Source of the DNA: Halomonas alkalisoli
GTDB lineage: Bacteria; Pseudomonadota; Gammaproteobacteria; Pseudomonadales; Halomonadaceae
Direction of reading: 5' to 3'
DNA length: 64,000 nt
NCBI RefSeq assembly: GCF_021412585.1
Contig: NZ_JAKCMI010000009.1
Coordinates: 98,433 to 162,432, forward strand
Positions 16,613 to 28,101 of the stretch are shown piece by piece. The notes below the pieces were generated by a model. It saw only the letters and a list, made by a program, of their open reading frames with translations. It was not told the origin of the DNA and ran no database searches. The number at the start of each line of letters is the position of its first letter. Position 1 is the first letter of the stretch. A program made the position numbers and the translations under genes.

Positions 16613-16984
16613 TCAGGATACCATCGACTTGCGTACGTCTCGCTCCAGCCGACGCCACATGCCGGAGAGCTGGCGATGCAGTGTCGCATTGTCCAGCTCA
16701 TTGGCGCCCCGCCGAGCCAGTACCACGATGTCGACGGCGGGAAGCTGATGCTGCTGGAGGCGGATGGATTCGCGAGTCAGCCGTTTCAGGCGGTTGCGAT
16801 CCACGGCTCTACGGACGTTCTTCTTGCTGAAGACCAGGCCGAGACGGGGGTGGCCCAGTCCGTTGGGGCACGCCAGGGCCATCAGCCCATTGCCATGAAC
16901 CTTGAATGCAGCGTGATCGAAGACAAGTCGATAATCCCCGGCAGTCAGCAGTCGCAACTGCGGGGGAAAGTCATGACCGGACAC
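16613..16984 (-). CDS. rnpA: Ribonuclease P protein component
   Basis: The protein is 123 aa from GTG at 16984; a TTG two codons upstream (16990) is an alternative. GTG is preferred because related proteins begin V-S-x-DF...RLL. It is the protein subunit of RNase P, which matures tRNA 5' ends. The RNA-binding RNR-type motif appears as KKNVRRAVDRNRLKRLTRES, and LVFSKK is also seen. It lies 13 bases after rpmH, the usual arrangement, and its ribosome site lies near the end of rpmH. Confidence 0.95.
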   Translation of the reverse strand: MSGHDFPPQLRLLTAGDYRLVFDHAAFKVHGNGLMALACPNGLGHPRLGLVFSKKNVRRAVDRNRLKRLTRESIRLQQHQLPAVDIVVLARRGANELDNATLHRQLSGMWRRLERDVRKSMVS

Positions 16985-16997
16985 GCGCAATCCGCAA

Positions 16998-17132
16998 TCA
17001 GGCGCTCAGGCGCTTGCGGCCCTTGGCGCGACGGCGCGACAGTACGGCACGGCCGTTCTTGGTGGCCATGCGAGCACGAAAGCCGTGCACACGCTTGCGC
17101 TTCAGAACGCTGGGTTGAAAGGTGCGTTTCAT
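16998..17132 (-). CDS. rpmH: Large ribosomal subunit protein bL34
   Basis: The protein is 44 aa, read directly: [20 protein letters not shown] then [15 protein letters not shown] and a basic end KGRKRLSA. It matches bL34 over its whole normal length. It opens the leftward rpmH-rnpA-yidC-mnmE operon, divergent from dnaA across the origin. Confidence 0.98.
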   Translation of the reverse strand: MKRTFQPSVLKRKRVHGFRARMATKNGRAVLSRRRAKGRKRLSA

Positions 17133-17289
17133 AACTCTTGATTCCCACGTGGTGTGTTTGGACGGAACGTCTTACAGGAAATGCCCGGGCTCCTTGCGGG
17201 AACCTGGGGAGATTCGGTTCAAGACCGGAAATTGTAGTGACTTCGGGGCCCCGACGCAATTCCTCAGGCCACCCAATTTTCAATCGCCG

Positions 17290-17580
17290 TGCGGATGGAG
17301 GATCAATAATTACTAGATGATGTTTTACTGAAGCTGTTATTAATACTGGGGACGCTTTCTGTGGATAACCATAAAAAACCTTTGTTAAACAAATGTGTGC
17401 AGTGCAGCATTGGCTGTGGAGAAGCTCTGTGCTTTCGGTAGGGTTCCTGTAGAGCCCCTGTGTGAAATTGTCGCTTCTGTCCACAGCGCGGGCTGCTGCC
17501 CGATCCATACCGGGGTTATCCTGTTGATCCATGTATAGTTTTCCACAGCGTTCTTCAGCGGCGGCTGCGTGTGGATAACC
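17290..17580. other. Chromosomal replication origin oriC (candidate)
   Basis: The 502-base gap between rpmH and dnaA has no gene. At 17299-17347 it is AT-rich (likely unwinding element). DnaA boxes follow: perfect TGTGGATAA at 17360-17368 and 17570-17578, one-mismatch TTTTCCACA at 17539-17547 and TGTGGAGAA at 17415-17423. This position and composition match the rpmH-dnaA origin of Pseudomonas and relatives. The dnaA and rpmH promoters must also lie here. Confidence 0.85.
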
Positions 17581-17634
17581 CGACGGGTGAAGGATACAAT
17601 GGCCGGTCATGCATCAACCGGATGGTGAGGTCGA

Positions 17635-19101
17635 GTGTCGCTTGCTCTTTGGCAACAGTGTTTGGATTTCCTGCAGGATGAGCTGAACGCCCAGCAGTTC
17701 AACACCTGGATCCGCCCTCTTCAGGCGGAAGAGGGGGAGTCCAATGAGCTGCGTCTTCTGGCACCCAATCGTTTCGTTCGCGACTGGGTTGGGGATAAGT
17801 ATGCCAAGCGGATCAATGAGCTGCTGCGCGACCTGGCGCCGGCCAAGCCTCCCCGTGTGGTATTGACGGTCGGCAGCCGCCGCGCCGCAGCCCCCAGGCC
17901 GCGGGAGCTGGGGGCGCCGGTCTCGGCCAGCCCGCGATCGCCCCTGGGGCCTGCCGTACACACCCCTCCGAGGGGGGATATCGGCGACGAGCGTGAGATC
18001 GACCGCCAGCGTGAGGAGGGTCGGTCGGCCCGGCGTGCCGCTGGCGAGCGGGAGGTGCAGGTCGAGGGTAGCCTCAAGCACAACAGTGGCCTCAACCCCA
18101 ATTTCACTTTCGAGACCTTTGTCGAGGGCAAGTCGAACCAGTTGGCCAGGGCGGCTTCCCGTCAGGTCTCGGAAAACCCGGGTGGCGCCTACAACCCGCT
18201 GTTTCTCTATGGCGGTGTCGGCCTGGGCAAGACACACTTGATGCACGCGGTGGGTAACGCACTGGCGACCCGCCGGGAGAATGCCACGGTGGTCTATCTC
18301 CATTCGGAGCGTTTCGTCGCCGACATGGTCAAGGCGCTTCAGCTGAACGCGATCAACGATTTCAAGCGTTTCTATCGTAGCGTCGATGCGCTGCTGATCG
18401 ACGATATCCAGTTCTTTGCCGGCAAGGAGCGCTCCCAGGAGGAGTTCTTCCACACCTTCAATGCCTTGCTCGAGGGTGGCCAGCAGATGATCCTGACCTC
18501 CGATCGCTACCCCAAGGAGATCAGCGGCGTCGAGGAGCGGCTCAAGTCGCGTTTCGGCTGGGGGTTGACGGTGGCGATCGAGCCGCCGGAGCTGGAGACG
18601 CGGGTGGCTATCCTGATGAAGAAGGCCGATCAGGCCAAGGTCGACCTGCCCCACGATGCGGCCTTCTTCATTGCCCAGAAGATTCGCTCCAACGTGCGCG
18701 AACTGGAAGGGGCGCTGAAGAAGGTCATTGCCGACTCCCACTTCATGGGCAAGCCGATTACCCAGGATTTCATCCGCGAGTCGCTCAAGGATCTGCTGGC
18801 CCTGCAGGACAAGCAGGTGGGGGTCGACAACATCCAGCGCACCGTTGCCGAATACTACAAGATCAAGCTGTCCGACCTGCTGTCGAAGCGCCGTTCCCGT
18901 TCCGTTGCCCGGCCTCGCCAGGTGGCCATGGCACTGGCCAAGGAGCTGACCAATCACAGCCTGCCGGAGATTGGCGATGCCTTCGGTGGGCGTGACCACA
19001 CAACGGTACTGCATGCCTGCCGCAAGGTTCTGGCATTGCAGGAAGAGAACGCGGATATCCGCGAGGACTACAAGAACCTGCTGCGGCTCTTGACCAGCTG
19101 A
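17635..19101 (+). CDS. dnaA: Chromosomal replication initiator DnaA
   Basis: The protein is 488 aa starting with GTG at 17635, preceded by GGTGAGG. Domain I begins [25 protein letters not shown] variable, Arg/Pro-rich domain II spans about 85-150. The AAA+ domain has Walker [10 protein letters not shown], Walker B LLIDDIQF and the box VII region. Domain IV carries the DnaA-box-reading signature [16 protein letters not shown]. It binds the boxes in the adjacent oriC and melts the origin. First gene of dnaA-dnaN-recF-gyrB. Confidence 0.98.
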   Translation: MSLALWQQCLDFLQDELNAQQFNTWIRPLQAEEGESNELRLLAPNRFVRDWVGDKYAKRINELLRDLAPAKPPRVVLTVGSRRAAAPRPRELGAPVSASPRSPLGPAVHTPPRGDIGDEREIDRQREEGRSARRAAGEREVQVEGSLKHNSGLNPNFTFETFVEGKSNQLARAASRQVSENPGGAYNPLFLYGGVGLGKTHLMHAVGNALATRRENATVVYLHSERFVADMVKALQLNAINDFKRFYRSVDALLIDDIQFFAGKERSQEEFFHTFNALLEGGQQMILTSDRYPKEISGVEERLKSRFGWGLTVAIEPPELETRVAILMKKADQAKVDLPHDAAFFIAQKIRSNVRELEGALKKVIADSHFMGKPITQDFIRESLKDLLALQDKQVGVDNIQRTVAEYYKIKLSDLLSKRRSRSVARPRQVAMALAKELTNHSLPEIGDAFGGRDHTTVLHACRKVLALQEENADIREDYKNLLRLLTS

Positions 19102-19170
19102 GCCGCGAGGTTCCCTGGCCATTGATGCCAACGCCCGACACCTTTCTTCAGGATTAGACGTGGAGCCGAC

Positions 19171-20274
19171 ATGAGATTTTCCATTTCCCGCGAGGCGCTG
19201 CTTCGGCCATTGGCACTGGTTGCCGGCGTGGTGGAGCGCCGCCAGACCCTGCCGGTGCTGTCCAACGTGCTGATACAGGTCGATCATGAGCAGGTGGCGC
19301 TGACGGGCACCGACCTGGAAGTCGAGCTGATCGGCCGTACCGCCGCGTCCCTGGTGGAGGTGCCCGGATCGGCCACGGTCCCGGCGCGCAAGCTGATGGA
19401 TATCTGTAAATCGCTGCCCGACCAGGCCGAGCTCCAGTTCAGCCTGGAGGATGGTCGCGCCGTGTTGCGTAGCGGTCGCTCCCGTTTCACCCTGTCGACG
19501 CTGCCGGTGGCGGAGTTCCCCAATATCGAGGACACCCAGGGCGATGTGGAGCTGAGCCTGCCCCGTGGAACGCTCAAGCATCTTATCGATGCCACCTCCT
19601 TCGCCATGGCCCAGCAGGATGTCCGCTATTACCTCAACGGCATGCTGCTTGAGCTGCGCTCGAACCTGGTCCGCACGGTGGCCACCGATGGCCACCGGCT
19701 AGCCGTCTGTTCTCGCCCCGCCGAGATCCAGGTCGAGCCGGCCCGCAAGCTGATCGTGCCGCGCAAGGGCGTGCTCGAGCTGGTGCGCCTGCTCGATGAC
19801 AGCGACGAGCCGGTTACGCTGACATTGAGCGCGAGCCACGTGCGTGCTCACACCGGCGACTACACCTTTACCTCCAAGCTGGTTGACGGCAAGTTCCCCG
19901 ATTACGAGCGCGTGGTGCCAAGGGGAGGGGACAAGGTGTTCATCGCCGATCGCACGGAGCTGCGCCAGGTGCTGTCGCGTACCTCCATCCTCTCCAACGA
20001 GAAGTATCGGGGGGTGCGCCTGCACCTGAAGGAAGGCAATCTTCAGGTCATGGCGAACAATCCCGAGCAGGAAGAGGCCGAGGAGAATGTGGCCGTCGAG
20101 TACGGCGGCGATGCGCTGGAGATAGGCTTCAATGTGGGCTACCTCATCGATGTGCTCAACGTGCTGGATGAGGATCGCATGCAGATGACGCTGGCGGATT
20201 CCAACAGCAGTGCCTTGATGGAGGAGCCGGGCGGCGGCGATGCACTTTACGTTGTCATGCCGATGCGCCTCTGA
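19171..20274 (+). CDS. dnaN: DNA polymerase III beta sliding clamp
   Basis: The protein is 367 aa, the family's usual length (E. coli 366). The N-terminus MRFSISREALLRPLALVAGVVERRQTLPVL and the C-terminal VMPMRL, which forms part of the peptide-binding groove, are both canonical. Three repeated clamp domains are expected. It encircles DNA as a dimer and tethers polymerase III. It lies 69 bases after dnaA in the same direction. Confidence 0.98.
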   Translation: MRFSISREALLRPLALVAGVVERRQTLPVLSNVLIQVDHEQVALTGTDLEVELIGRTAASLVEVPGSATVPARKLMDICKSLPDQAELQFSLEDGRAVLRSGRSRFTLSTLPVAEFPNIEDTQGDVELSLPRGTLKHLIDATSFAMAQQDVRYYLNGMLLELRSNLVRTVATDGHRLAVCSRPAEIQVEPARKLIVPRKGVLELVRLLDDSDEPVTLTLSASHVRAHTGDYTFTSKLVDGKFPDYERVVPRGGDKVFIADRTELRQVLSRTSILSNEKYRGVRLHLKEGNLQVMANNPEQEEAEENVAVEYGGDALEIGFNVGYLIDVLNVLDEDRMQMTLADSNSSALMEEPGGGDALYVVMPMRL

Positions 20275-20355
20275 ATGGATATGCCGGACCGCTACCTGGC
20301 TGCCCGTGCGGCACCACTGCCGTTACGGGCCGTGGTAGCGGTGTTAGCGTGATAC

Positions 20356-21480
20356 ATGCTGATTAACCGATTAAGTTTCAATGGCTTAAGAAATCTCTCT
20401 GCAGTCGATTTCGAGCCGGGATCGGGCATCAATCTCATCGTCGGCGCCAATGGGAGCGGCAAGACGAGCTTGCTGGAAGGCATCCACATCCTTGGCATGG
20501 GGCGCTCCTTCAGGACTCGCCAGCTGAGGAACGCCATCTCCCATGATGCGCAGTCCATGACACTCTTCGCTCGCCTCGACGGCGAGCCGCCGGTGCCGAT
20601 CGGCATTCGTCGTTCCCGCGATGCCCCCGAGCTGGAAATACGTATGGGGGGGGAGCGCGTCGAGCGGCTGTCGCAGTTGATCGAAACACTGCCACTCCAG
20701 CTGGTTAACCCCGATGCGTTCCGGCTGCTGGAAGGGGCTCCGGCCGGTCGACGGGAGTTCCTCGACTGGGGAGTGTTTCACGTGAAACATGGATTTTTCG
20801 ATGCCTGGCGGCGCGCGCGGCGCGCCCTCAAACATCGGAATGCATTGCTCAGGCGTGATAGAATGGATGCCAAATCGCTGTCGGCCTGGGAGCACGAATT
20901 GGCACACTGGGGCGACCGCGTCGATAGCCTCAGAAGCGACTGGATGGCAGAGTTCCTGCCTGTCTTCGAGGAAACGCTGTCGCAACTACTGGCGCTGCCC
21001 GATCTGACGCTGGGTTACTCACGCGGTTGGGACAGAAAGCGCAGCCTGCTCGATATTCTCGAACAGGGGCGCGCGACGGATCAGCAGATGGGCTTTACCC
21101 AGCAAGGGCCACAGCGGGCCGACCTGCGTATTCGTCTTGGACGGCATCCAGCAGTCGAGGTTTTGTCGCGTGGCCAGCAAAAGCTGGTCGTTACTGCGCT
21201 CAAGCTGGCGCAGGGTAGGTTGCTGGAGCAAACGACCGGCCAGTCGTGCCTCTACCTGGTCGATGACTTGCCGGCGGAACTCGATGCCAGGCATCGGCAG
21301 GTATTCTGCCGTTTGCTGGAATCGATGCGCTGCCAAGCCTTCATTACAAGTGTCGAACACGATGCCCTGGTGGGACCCTGGCAGTCTCAAACCCCGCTGG
21401 AGATGTTTCACGTGAAACATGGCAGTGACGGGTCAGGAACGCTGGTGCCACAGGCACAGATAGACTTCATGACGGAGTAG
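20356..21480 (+). CDS. recF: DNA replication/repair ATPase RecF
   Basis: The protein is 374 aa. The Walker A GANGSGKTS is at about residue 31-39, the ABC signature is near LSRGQQKLV and Walker B is LYLVDDL. It is an SMC-like ATPase that loads RecA at gaps with RecO and RecR. The coding sequence holds two perfect parS sites (20774 and 21404), each read in the same frame as FHVKH. It ends 3 bases before gyrB. No strong ribosome site is seen ahead of the ATG. Confidence 0.97.
   Translation: MLINRLSFNGLRNLSAVDFEPGSGINLIVGANGSGKTSLLEGIHILGMGRSFRTRQLRNAISHDAQSMTLFARLDGEPPVPIGIRRSRDAPELEIRMGGERVERLSQLIETLPLQLVNPDAFRLLEGAPAGRREFLDWGVFHVKHGFFDAWRRARRALKHRNALLRRDRMDAKSLSAWEHELAHWGDRVDSLRSDWMAEFLPVFEETLSQLLALPDLTLGYSRGWDRKRSLLDILEQGRATDQQMGFTQQGPQRADLRIRLGRHPAVEVLSRGQQKLVVTALKLAQGRLLEQTTGQSCLYLVDDLPAELDARHRQVFCRLLESMRCQAFITSVEHDALVGPWQSQTPLEMFHVKHGSDGSGTLVPQAQIDFMTE
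20774..20789. other. parS centromere site 1 (inside recF)
   Basis: The 16-base palindrome TGTTTCACGTGAAACA matches the bacterial chromosomal parS consensus exactly. ParB nucleates here for origin segregation. It is in frame within recF and encodes VFHVKH. Confidence 0.95.
21404..21419. other. parS centromere site 2 (inside recF)
   Basis: A second exact TGTTTCACGTGAAACA, near the 3' end of recF and read as MFHVKH in the same codon phase as site 1. Confidence 0.95.
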
Positions 21481-23904
<2,424 letters not shown>

Positions 23905-23917
23905 CCATGCGATGCGA

Positions 23918-23933
23918 TGTTTCACGTGAAACA
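23918..23933. other. parS centromere site 3 (after gyrB)
   Basis: An exact TGTTTCACGTGAAACA, 13 bases after the gyrB stop and ahead of its terminator. Confidence 0.95.
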
Positions 23934-23970
23934 TCGGCACTGTCCGACGCCGAGCGTCGGGTAACCAAGA

Positions 23971-24003
23971 AAAGAGGGCCTGCGAAAGCAGGCCCTCTTT
24001 TTG
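23971..24003 (+). terminator. Rho-independent terminator of gyrB
   Basis: A perfect 13-bp stem, AAAGAGGGCCTGC with GCAGGCCCTCTTT and a GAAA loop, continues into further T residues. It ends the dnaA-dnaN-recF-gyrB transcript. Confidence 0.95.
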
Positions 24004-24108
24004 CTGTGAAAAAGTGCTCTAACAATAGGTTGGGAGCTGTAATACAGCGAGAGGCGGCGCAGGGGGCCCGCTAAAAGCTGGCGCGACTGCCAGAGGGAGG
24101 TGGGGCGT

Positions 24109-24204
24109 ATGTCGATTGATAGAGCTCGCAGGGGAGCCCAACGGTTTAGGGCAAGAGGCGAGTCGCCTTGGAGATCGCCGTATGCGTACCAGGGGAAGCC
24201 GTAG
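24109..24204 (+). CDS. Possible 31-residue arginine-rich small protein
   Basis: Between the gyrB terminator and gmhB, an ATG at 24109 sits 8 bases after GGGAGG and opens a 31-codon frame. It begins MSIDRARRGAQRFRARGESP and ends YAYQGKP. It is very basic and would be antisense-adjacent to gmhB. No family is recognised, and the frame could be chance or part of a non-coding RNA. The remaining bases of this ~215-base gap show nothing else. Confidence 0.25.
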   Translation: MSIDRARRGAQRFRARGESPWRSPYAYQGKP

Positions 24205-24218
24205 CCAGTCCCACGAGC

Positions 24219-24770
24219 TTATTGTGACAGCAGCCAGTCGGTAAAGGCCGCCAGGTCGTCGAAGATCATTGCCTGTTCCAGCCCGCTACCCTTGGTTTCC
24301 GTCCGCTTGCCCTTGCCGGTTCGCACCAGCACAGAACGACAGCCCATCGCCTCACCGGCCTGCAGGTCTCGCAGGCTATCCCCCACTATCCAGCTCCCGG
24401 AAAGGCTGCTTAACCCCAGTGCCTGACGGATCTGCACGAGCAGCCCCGGGCGCGGCTTTCGACAGTCGCAGCCATCGTCGGGTCCATGAGGGCAGTAGGC
24501 AATATGCGCGATACGGCCGCCAGCGGCCGCCACGAGACGGTTGAGCTCATCGTGCATGCTCGCCAGCGTCGCTTCATCGTAGTAGCCACGTGCGATCCCC
24601 GACTGATTGGTCGCTATGGCAACACTCCAGCCGGACTGGCTCAGGCGGGCAATCGCATCAATGGAGCCGGCGTAGGGAATCCACTCCTCGAGTGACTTGA
24701 TGTAGTTGTCGGAGTCGTGATTGATGACACCGTCTCGGTCGAGAATGACAAGCTTGCTGGCATCGTACAT
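24219..24770 (-). CDS. gmhB: D-glycero-beta-D-manno-heptose-1,7-bisphosphate 7-phosphatase
   Basis: The protein is 183 aa. HAD-superfamily motifs are visible: nucleophile LDRDGVIN near residue 10, ATNQSG (motif II), and GDSLRDLQAG (motif IV). The zinc-binding Cys cluster CPHGPDDGCDCRKP is characteristic of GmhB. It removes the 7-phosphate between the two HldE reactions in ADP-heptose synthesis for LPS; hldD, hldE and waaF are in the same window. Downstream of glyQS in the same direction, it is separated from glyS by a terminator and two parS sites. Confidence 0.93.
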   Translation of the reverse strand: MYDASKLVILDRDGVINHDSDNYIKSLEEWIPYAGSIDAIARLSQSGWSVAIATNQSGIARGYYDEATLASMHDELNRLVAAAGGRIAHIAYCPHGPDDGCDCRKPRPGLLVQIRQALGLSSLSGSWIVGDSLRDLQAGEAMGCRSVLVRTGKGKRTETKGSGLEQAMIFDDLAAFTDWLLSQ

Positions 24771-24817
24771 GGCACATCCGTATATGGCAGATCGGAACCT
24801 GGCGGGCAGGGGAATAG

Positions 24818-24833
24818 TGTTTCACGTGAAACA
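24818..24833. other. parS centromere site 4
   Basis: An exact TGTTTCACGTGAAACA in the gap between glyS and gmhB, 48 bases upstream of the gmhB start. Confidence 0.95.
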
Positions 24834-24865
24834 TCCGGCGCCAAGCGGTGGTTGCCGAGGGTGAA

Positions 24866-24881
24866 TGTTTCACGTGAAACA
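24866..24881. other. parS centromere site 5
   Basis: An exact TGTTTCACGTGAAACA, 32 bases from site 4, in the same glyS-gmhB gap. Confidence 0.95.
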
Positions 24882-24890
24882 TCAGGCAAG

Positions 24891-24919
24891 AAAAAGCCGG
24901 CGAGAGGTTCTCGCCGGCT
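24891..24919 (-). terminator. Rho-independent terminator of glyQS
   Basis: An 11-bp stem AGCCGGCGAGA / TCTCGCCGGCT with a 3-base loop is followed on the minus strand by TTTTT. It lies 20 bases after the glyS stop. Confidence 0.9.
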
Positions 24920-24938
24920 CTGGCACATCAAGCGAAGG

Positions 24939-27005
24939 CTACTGCTGGAGCAGGGCGATATCCGCCACTTCGAGAAACAGCCCCTGGAGGCCAGCCAGCA
25001 GGGCCAGGCGATTGGTGCGGGTGGCTTCATCCTCCGCCATGACCATGACCTGGTCGAAGAAGGTATCGACGGGATCACGCAGGCTCGCGAGGGCATCCAG
25101 CGCCTCACGGTAGCGGCCCTCGGCAAACAGCGGCATGACAGCCTCGCGCTGGGCGGCGATGGCCTTGAAGAGCGCCTCTTCGGCCGATTCCTGCAGCAAT
25201 GCCGGGTCAACGCTGGTGACGACTCGGCTGTCCTGCTTGGCGAGGATGTTGGCGACACGCTTGTTGGCAGCGGCCAGGGCGGAAGCCTCTTCGCGCTGGG
25301 CAAAGGCATGAACGGCACGAAGACGCCGGGCAAAGTCCAGTGGGCGAGTCACCGGCCGGGCACGTACGGCGTGATAGACCTCGGCCTCGATCCCTTCATC
25401 CTGTCCCCAGGCGCGGAAGCGGTCGAGCATATAGGTCAGGACTTCCTCGACCAGGCTCTCGGCGTAGGGGAGCTCCTGATGTTGCGCAGCAGCAAGTTCC
25501 AGCAGCTCGCGGAGATCCAGATCGAGTTCGCCCTTGACCAGGATGTTGAGCACCCCGATGGAGGCGCGGCGGAGGGCGAAGGGGTCCTTGGTGCCGGTGG
25601 GTCGTGCGCCGATACCGAAGATGCCGGTCAGGGTGTCGAGCCGGTCGGCCAGCGCCAGTGCGAGACCGGTACGGGTCTCGGGAATGGCGTCGGTAGCGAA
25701 GCGTGGCAGGTACTGCTCCTCAAGCGCCTGGGCGACGTCGGCCGGCTCGCCATCCTGGCTGGCATAGTAGCGGCCCATGATGCCCTGAAGCTCGGGAAAT
25801 TCGAGCACCATTTCGGTGATCAGGTCGCACTTGCCGAGCTCGGCGGCGCGCCGGGCATGGGCCACGTCGCCGCCGATGCGGCCGGCGATGAAGGCGGCGA
25901 CCGCCGCCGTGCGATGGGCCTTGTCGGCCAGGGTGCCGAGCTGTTGCTGGAACAACACGCTGGTGAGACCGTCGATGCGGCTGGCGAGCGGCTGCTTGCG
26001 GTCGGTGTCGTAGAAGAAGGCGGCATCGGCCAGGCGGGGGCGAATCACCTTCTCGTTACCCTCGATGACCTGCTGCGGGTCCTGGCTATCGATATTGGCG
26101 ATGGTGATGAACAGGGGCTTGAGCTTGCCGGCATCGTCGAGCAGATGGAAGTACTTCTGGTTGGCCTTCATCGAGGAGATGAGGCACTCGGCGGGAACCT
26201 CGAGGAAGCGTTCGTCGAAGCTGCCGGCCAGCGCCACGGGCCACTCCACCAGGCCGCTCACTTCGATGAGCAGATCCTCGTCGATGACCGCCGTGGCCTC
26301 CTGGACCTCCGCCTCGGACAGCACCTGCTCGCGGATGCGCTCCCGGCGCCTATCGCGATCGGCCAGTACCCAGGCGTTTTCCAGGGCGACAAGATAGTCG
26401 TCGGCATGGGCCAGTTCGATCGCTTCGGGGGCGTGGAAGCGGTGGCCGCGGGTCGTGCGACCGGCGGATAGGCCGAGGACCTCGGCGTCGACGATGTCGC
26501 TGCCATAGAGCATCACCAGCCAATGCACCGGGCGGGAGAACTCGATGCGCGAGGCCCCCCAGCGCATGTTCTTGGGCACTGGAAGGGCGGCTACCGCCTT
26601 GGCGGCGATAGCGGGCAGCAGTGCCGTCGTCGCTTCACCCGACTGCCGCTCGCGGTAGCCGAGCCAGGTGCCCTTGTCGGTCTCCAGGTGCATCAAGTCG
26701 GCCACATCGACGCCGCATGAGCGGGCAAAGCCCTGGGCGGCCTTGGTAGGCTCGCCATCCTTGTAGGCGGCGGCCAGCGCGGGTCCGCGACGCTCGACTT
26801 CCCGGTCGGGCTGCCTGTCGGCCAGCTCGGTGACCTGCACGGCCAGGCGGCGGGGGGTGGCCCAGGCGTGAACGTCGGCAAAGGCGATATCGGCATCGGC
26901 GAGACCGCGGCGAATGCCGTCGGCCAGGGCGTCGGAGAGCGCATCGATGGCCCCCGGCGGAAGCTCCTCGGTCCCCAGTTCCAGCAAAAAGGTATCAACA
27001 GCCAT
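24939..27005 (-). CDS. glyS: Glycyl-tRNA synthetase beta subunit
   Basis: The protein is 688 aa (E. coli 689) from ATG at 27005, two bases after the glyQ stop. The N-terminus begins MAVDTFLLELGTEELPPGAI, and internal FSRPVHW and a C-terminal anticodon-binding-like helical domain fit the tetrameric alpha2-beta2 class. It recognises tRNA-Gly, while glyQ carries the catalytic site. The terminator and parS pair follow. Confidence 0.98.
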   Translation of the reverse strand: MAVDTFLLELGTEELPPGAIDALSDALADGIRRGLADADIAFADVHAWATPRRLAVQVTELADRQPDREVERRGPALAAAYKDGEPTKAAQGFARSCGVDVADLMHLETDKGTWLGYRERQSGEATTALLPAIAAKAVAALPVPKNMRWGASRIEFSRPVHWLVMLYGSDIVDAEVLGLSAGRTTRGHRFHAPEAIELAHADDYLVALENAWVLADRDRRRERIREQVLSEAEVQEATAVIDEDLLIEVSGLVEWPVALAGSFDERFLEVPAECLISSMKANQKYFHLLDDAGKLKPLFITIANIDSQDPQQVIEGNEKVIRPRLADAAFFYDTDRKQPLASRIDGLTSVLFQQQLGTLADKAHRTAAVAAFIAGRIGGDVAHARRAAELGKCDLITEMVLEFPELQGIMGRYYASQDGEPADVAQALEEQYLPRFATDAIPETRTGLALALADRLDTLTGIFGIGARPTGTKDPFALRRASIGVLNILVKGELDLDLRELLELAAAQHQELPYAESLVEEVLTYMLDRFRAWGQDEGIEAEVYHAVRARPVTRPLDFARRLRAVHAFAQREEASALAAANKRVANILAKQDSRVVTSVDPALLQESAEEALFKAIAAQREAVMPLFAEGRYREALDALASLRDPVDTFFDQVMVMAEDEATRTNRLALLAGLQGLFLEVADIALLQQ

Positions 27006-27007
27006 GT

Positions 27008-28000
27008 TCAAGCGTCTCCCTGTTCAGCAAGCGGCTCTTTGGCGAGCAGTTCCTGGCGCAGGGCCTCGGGGGCCATGGGGAAACCGGCGGCCTTGCGTGA
27101 ATCGTAATAGGCGTGTGCCACGTCGCGGGCCATGGTGCGCACGCGCAGGATGTAGCGCTGGCGCTCGGTGACGGAAATGGCGTGGCGTGCATCCAGCAGG
27201 TTGAAGGTATGGGACGCCTTGAGTACCTGTTCGTAGGCGGGCAGCGGCAGGCTGGCCTCGAGCAGCTTGGTGCACTCCCTTTCCTGATGGTCGAAGGCGG
27301 CGAACAGCGCGGGCACATCGGCCTGCTCGAAGTTGTAGGCCGACTGCTCCCGCTCGTTCTGCAGGTAGACGTCGCCGTAGGTGACCCGGGAGCCATCCGG
27401 TGCCACGGTCCAGACGAGGTCATAGACGCTGTCGACGTTCTGCAGGTACATGGCGATACGCTCGAGGCCATAGGTCAGCTCGCCGGTGACGGGGTAGCAT
27501 TCGATGCCGCCGGCCTGCTGGAAATAGGTGAACTGGGTCACCTCCATGCCGTTGAGCCAGACCTCCCAGCCCAGCCCCCAGGCACCCAGGGTGGGCGACT
27601 CCCAGTTGTCCTCGACGAAGCGAATGTCATGTACCAAGGGGTCGATGCCCAGGCGCTGGAGGGAGCCCAGGAAGAGCGCCTGCAGGTCGGCGGGGGAGGG
27701 CTTCATGACGACCTGGAACTGGTAATAGTGCTGGAGCCGGTTGGGGTTCTCGCCGTAGCGACCGTCGGTGGGCCGGCGGGAGGGCTGCACGTAGGCGGCA
27801 TTCCAGGTCTCGGGTCCGATGGAGCGCAGGAAGGTGGCGGGATGAAAGGTGCCTGCGCCGACCTCCATGTCCAGGGGCTGGAGCACCACGCAGCCCTGTT
27901 CGGCCCAGTACTGTTGCAGGGCCAGGATCAGGCCCTGGAAGGTCGTCGCGTCCGGCGTCGACCCCGGGGTCGAAGTCGACGATAGTGTCGAGAGTGTCAT
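27008..28000 (-). CDS. glyQ: Glycyl-tRNA synthetase alpha subunit
   Basis: The protein is 330 aa from ATG at 28000; an ATG at 28021 would add 7 residues. A frame extending to 28078 is unlikely because a TATACT -10 element (28039-28044, minus strand) would start transcription near 28032. It has the class II catalytic subunit motifs [18 protein letters not shown] and [11 protein letters not shown], and FTYFQQAGG. The N-terminus is ~15 residues longer than usual and Ser/Thr-rich. It is cotranscribed with glyS and divergent from hldD. Confidence 0.95.
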   Translation of the reverse strand: MTLSTLSSTSTPGSTPDATTFQGLILALQQYWAEQGCVVLQPLDMEVGAGTFHPATFLRSIGPETWNAAYVQPSRRPTDGRYGENPNRLQHYYQFQVVMKPSPADLQALFLGSLQRLGIDPLVHDIRFVEDNWESPTLGAWGLGWEVWLNGMEVTQFTYFQQAGGIECYPVTGELTYGLERIAMYLQNVDSVYDLVWTVAPDGSRVTYGDVYLQNEREQSAYNFEQADVPALFAAFDHQERECTKLLEASLPLPAYEQVLKASHTFNLLDARHAISVTERQRYILRVRTMARDVAHAYYDSRKAAGFPMAPEALRQELLAKEPLAEQGDA

Positions 28001-28101
28001 TGGGAAAGCACCGTTGGCCATGAATTCACGAGGCGTCAAGTATACAATCACAGGCACATCGGTTATAGGCGCAGTCAACGGCGCCGCAGCGAGGAACCCT
28101 A

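Noticed and set aside
16398..16658. 86-codon minus-strand frame considered as yidD
   Set aside because: It overlaps both yidC and rnpA and lacks the YidD pattern of conserved Cys, Pro and Ser residues.
17614..19695. 693-codon minus-strand frame opposite dnaA and dnaN
   Set aside because: Shadow frame of GC-rich genes whose sense products are certain.
24717..26471. 584-codon plus-strand frame opposite glyS
   Set aside because: Shadow of glyS; crosses the terminator and two parS sites, with no family similarity seen.
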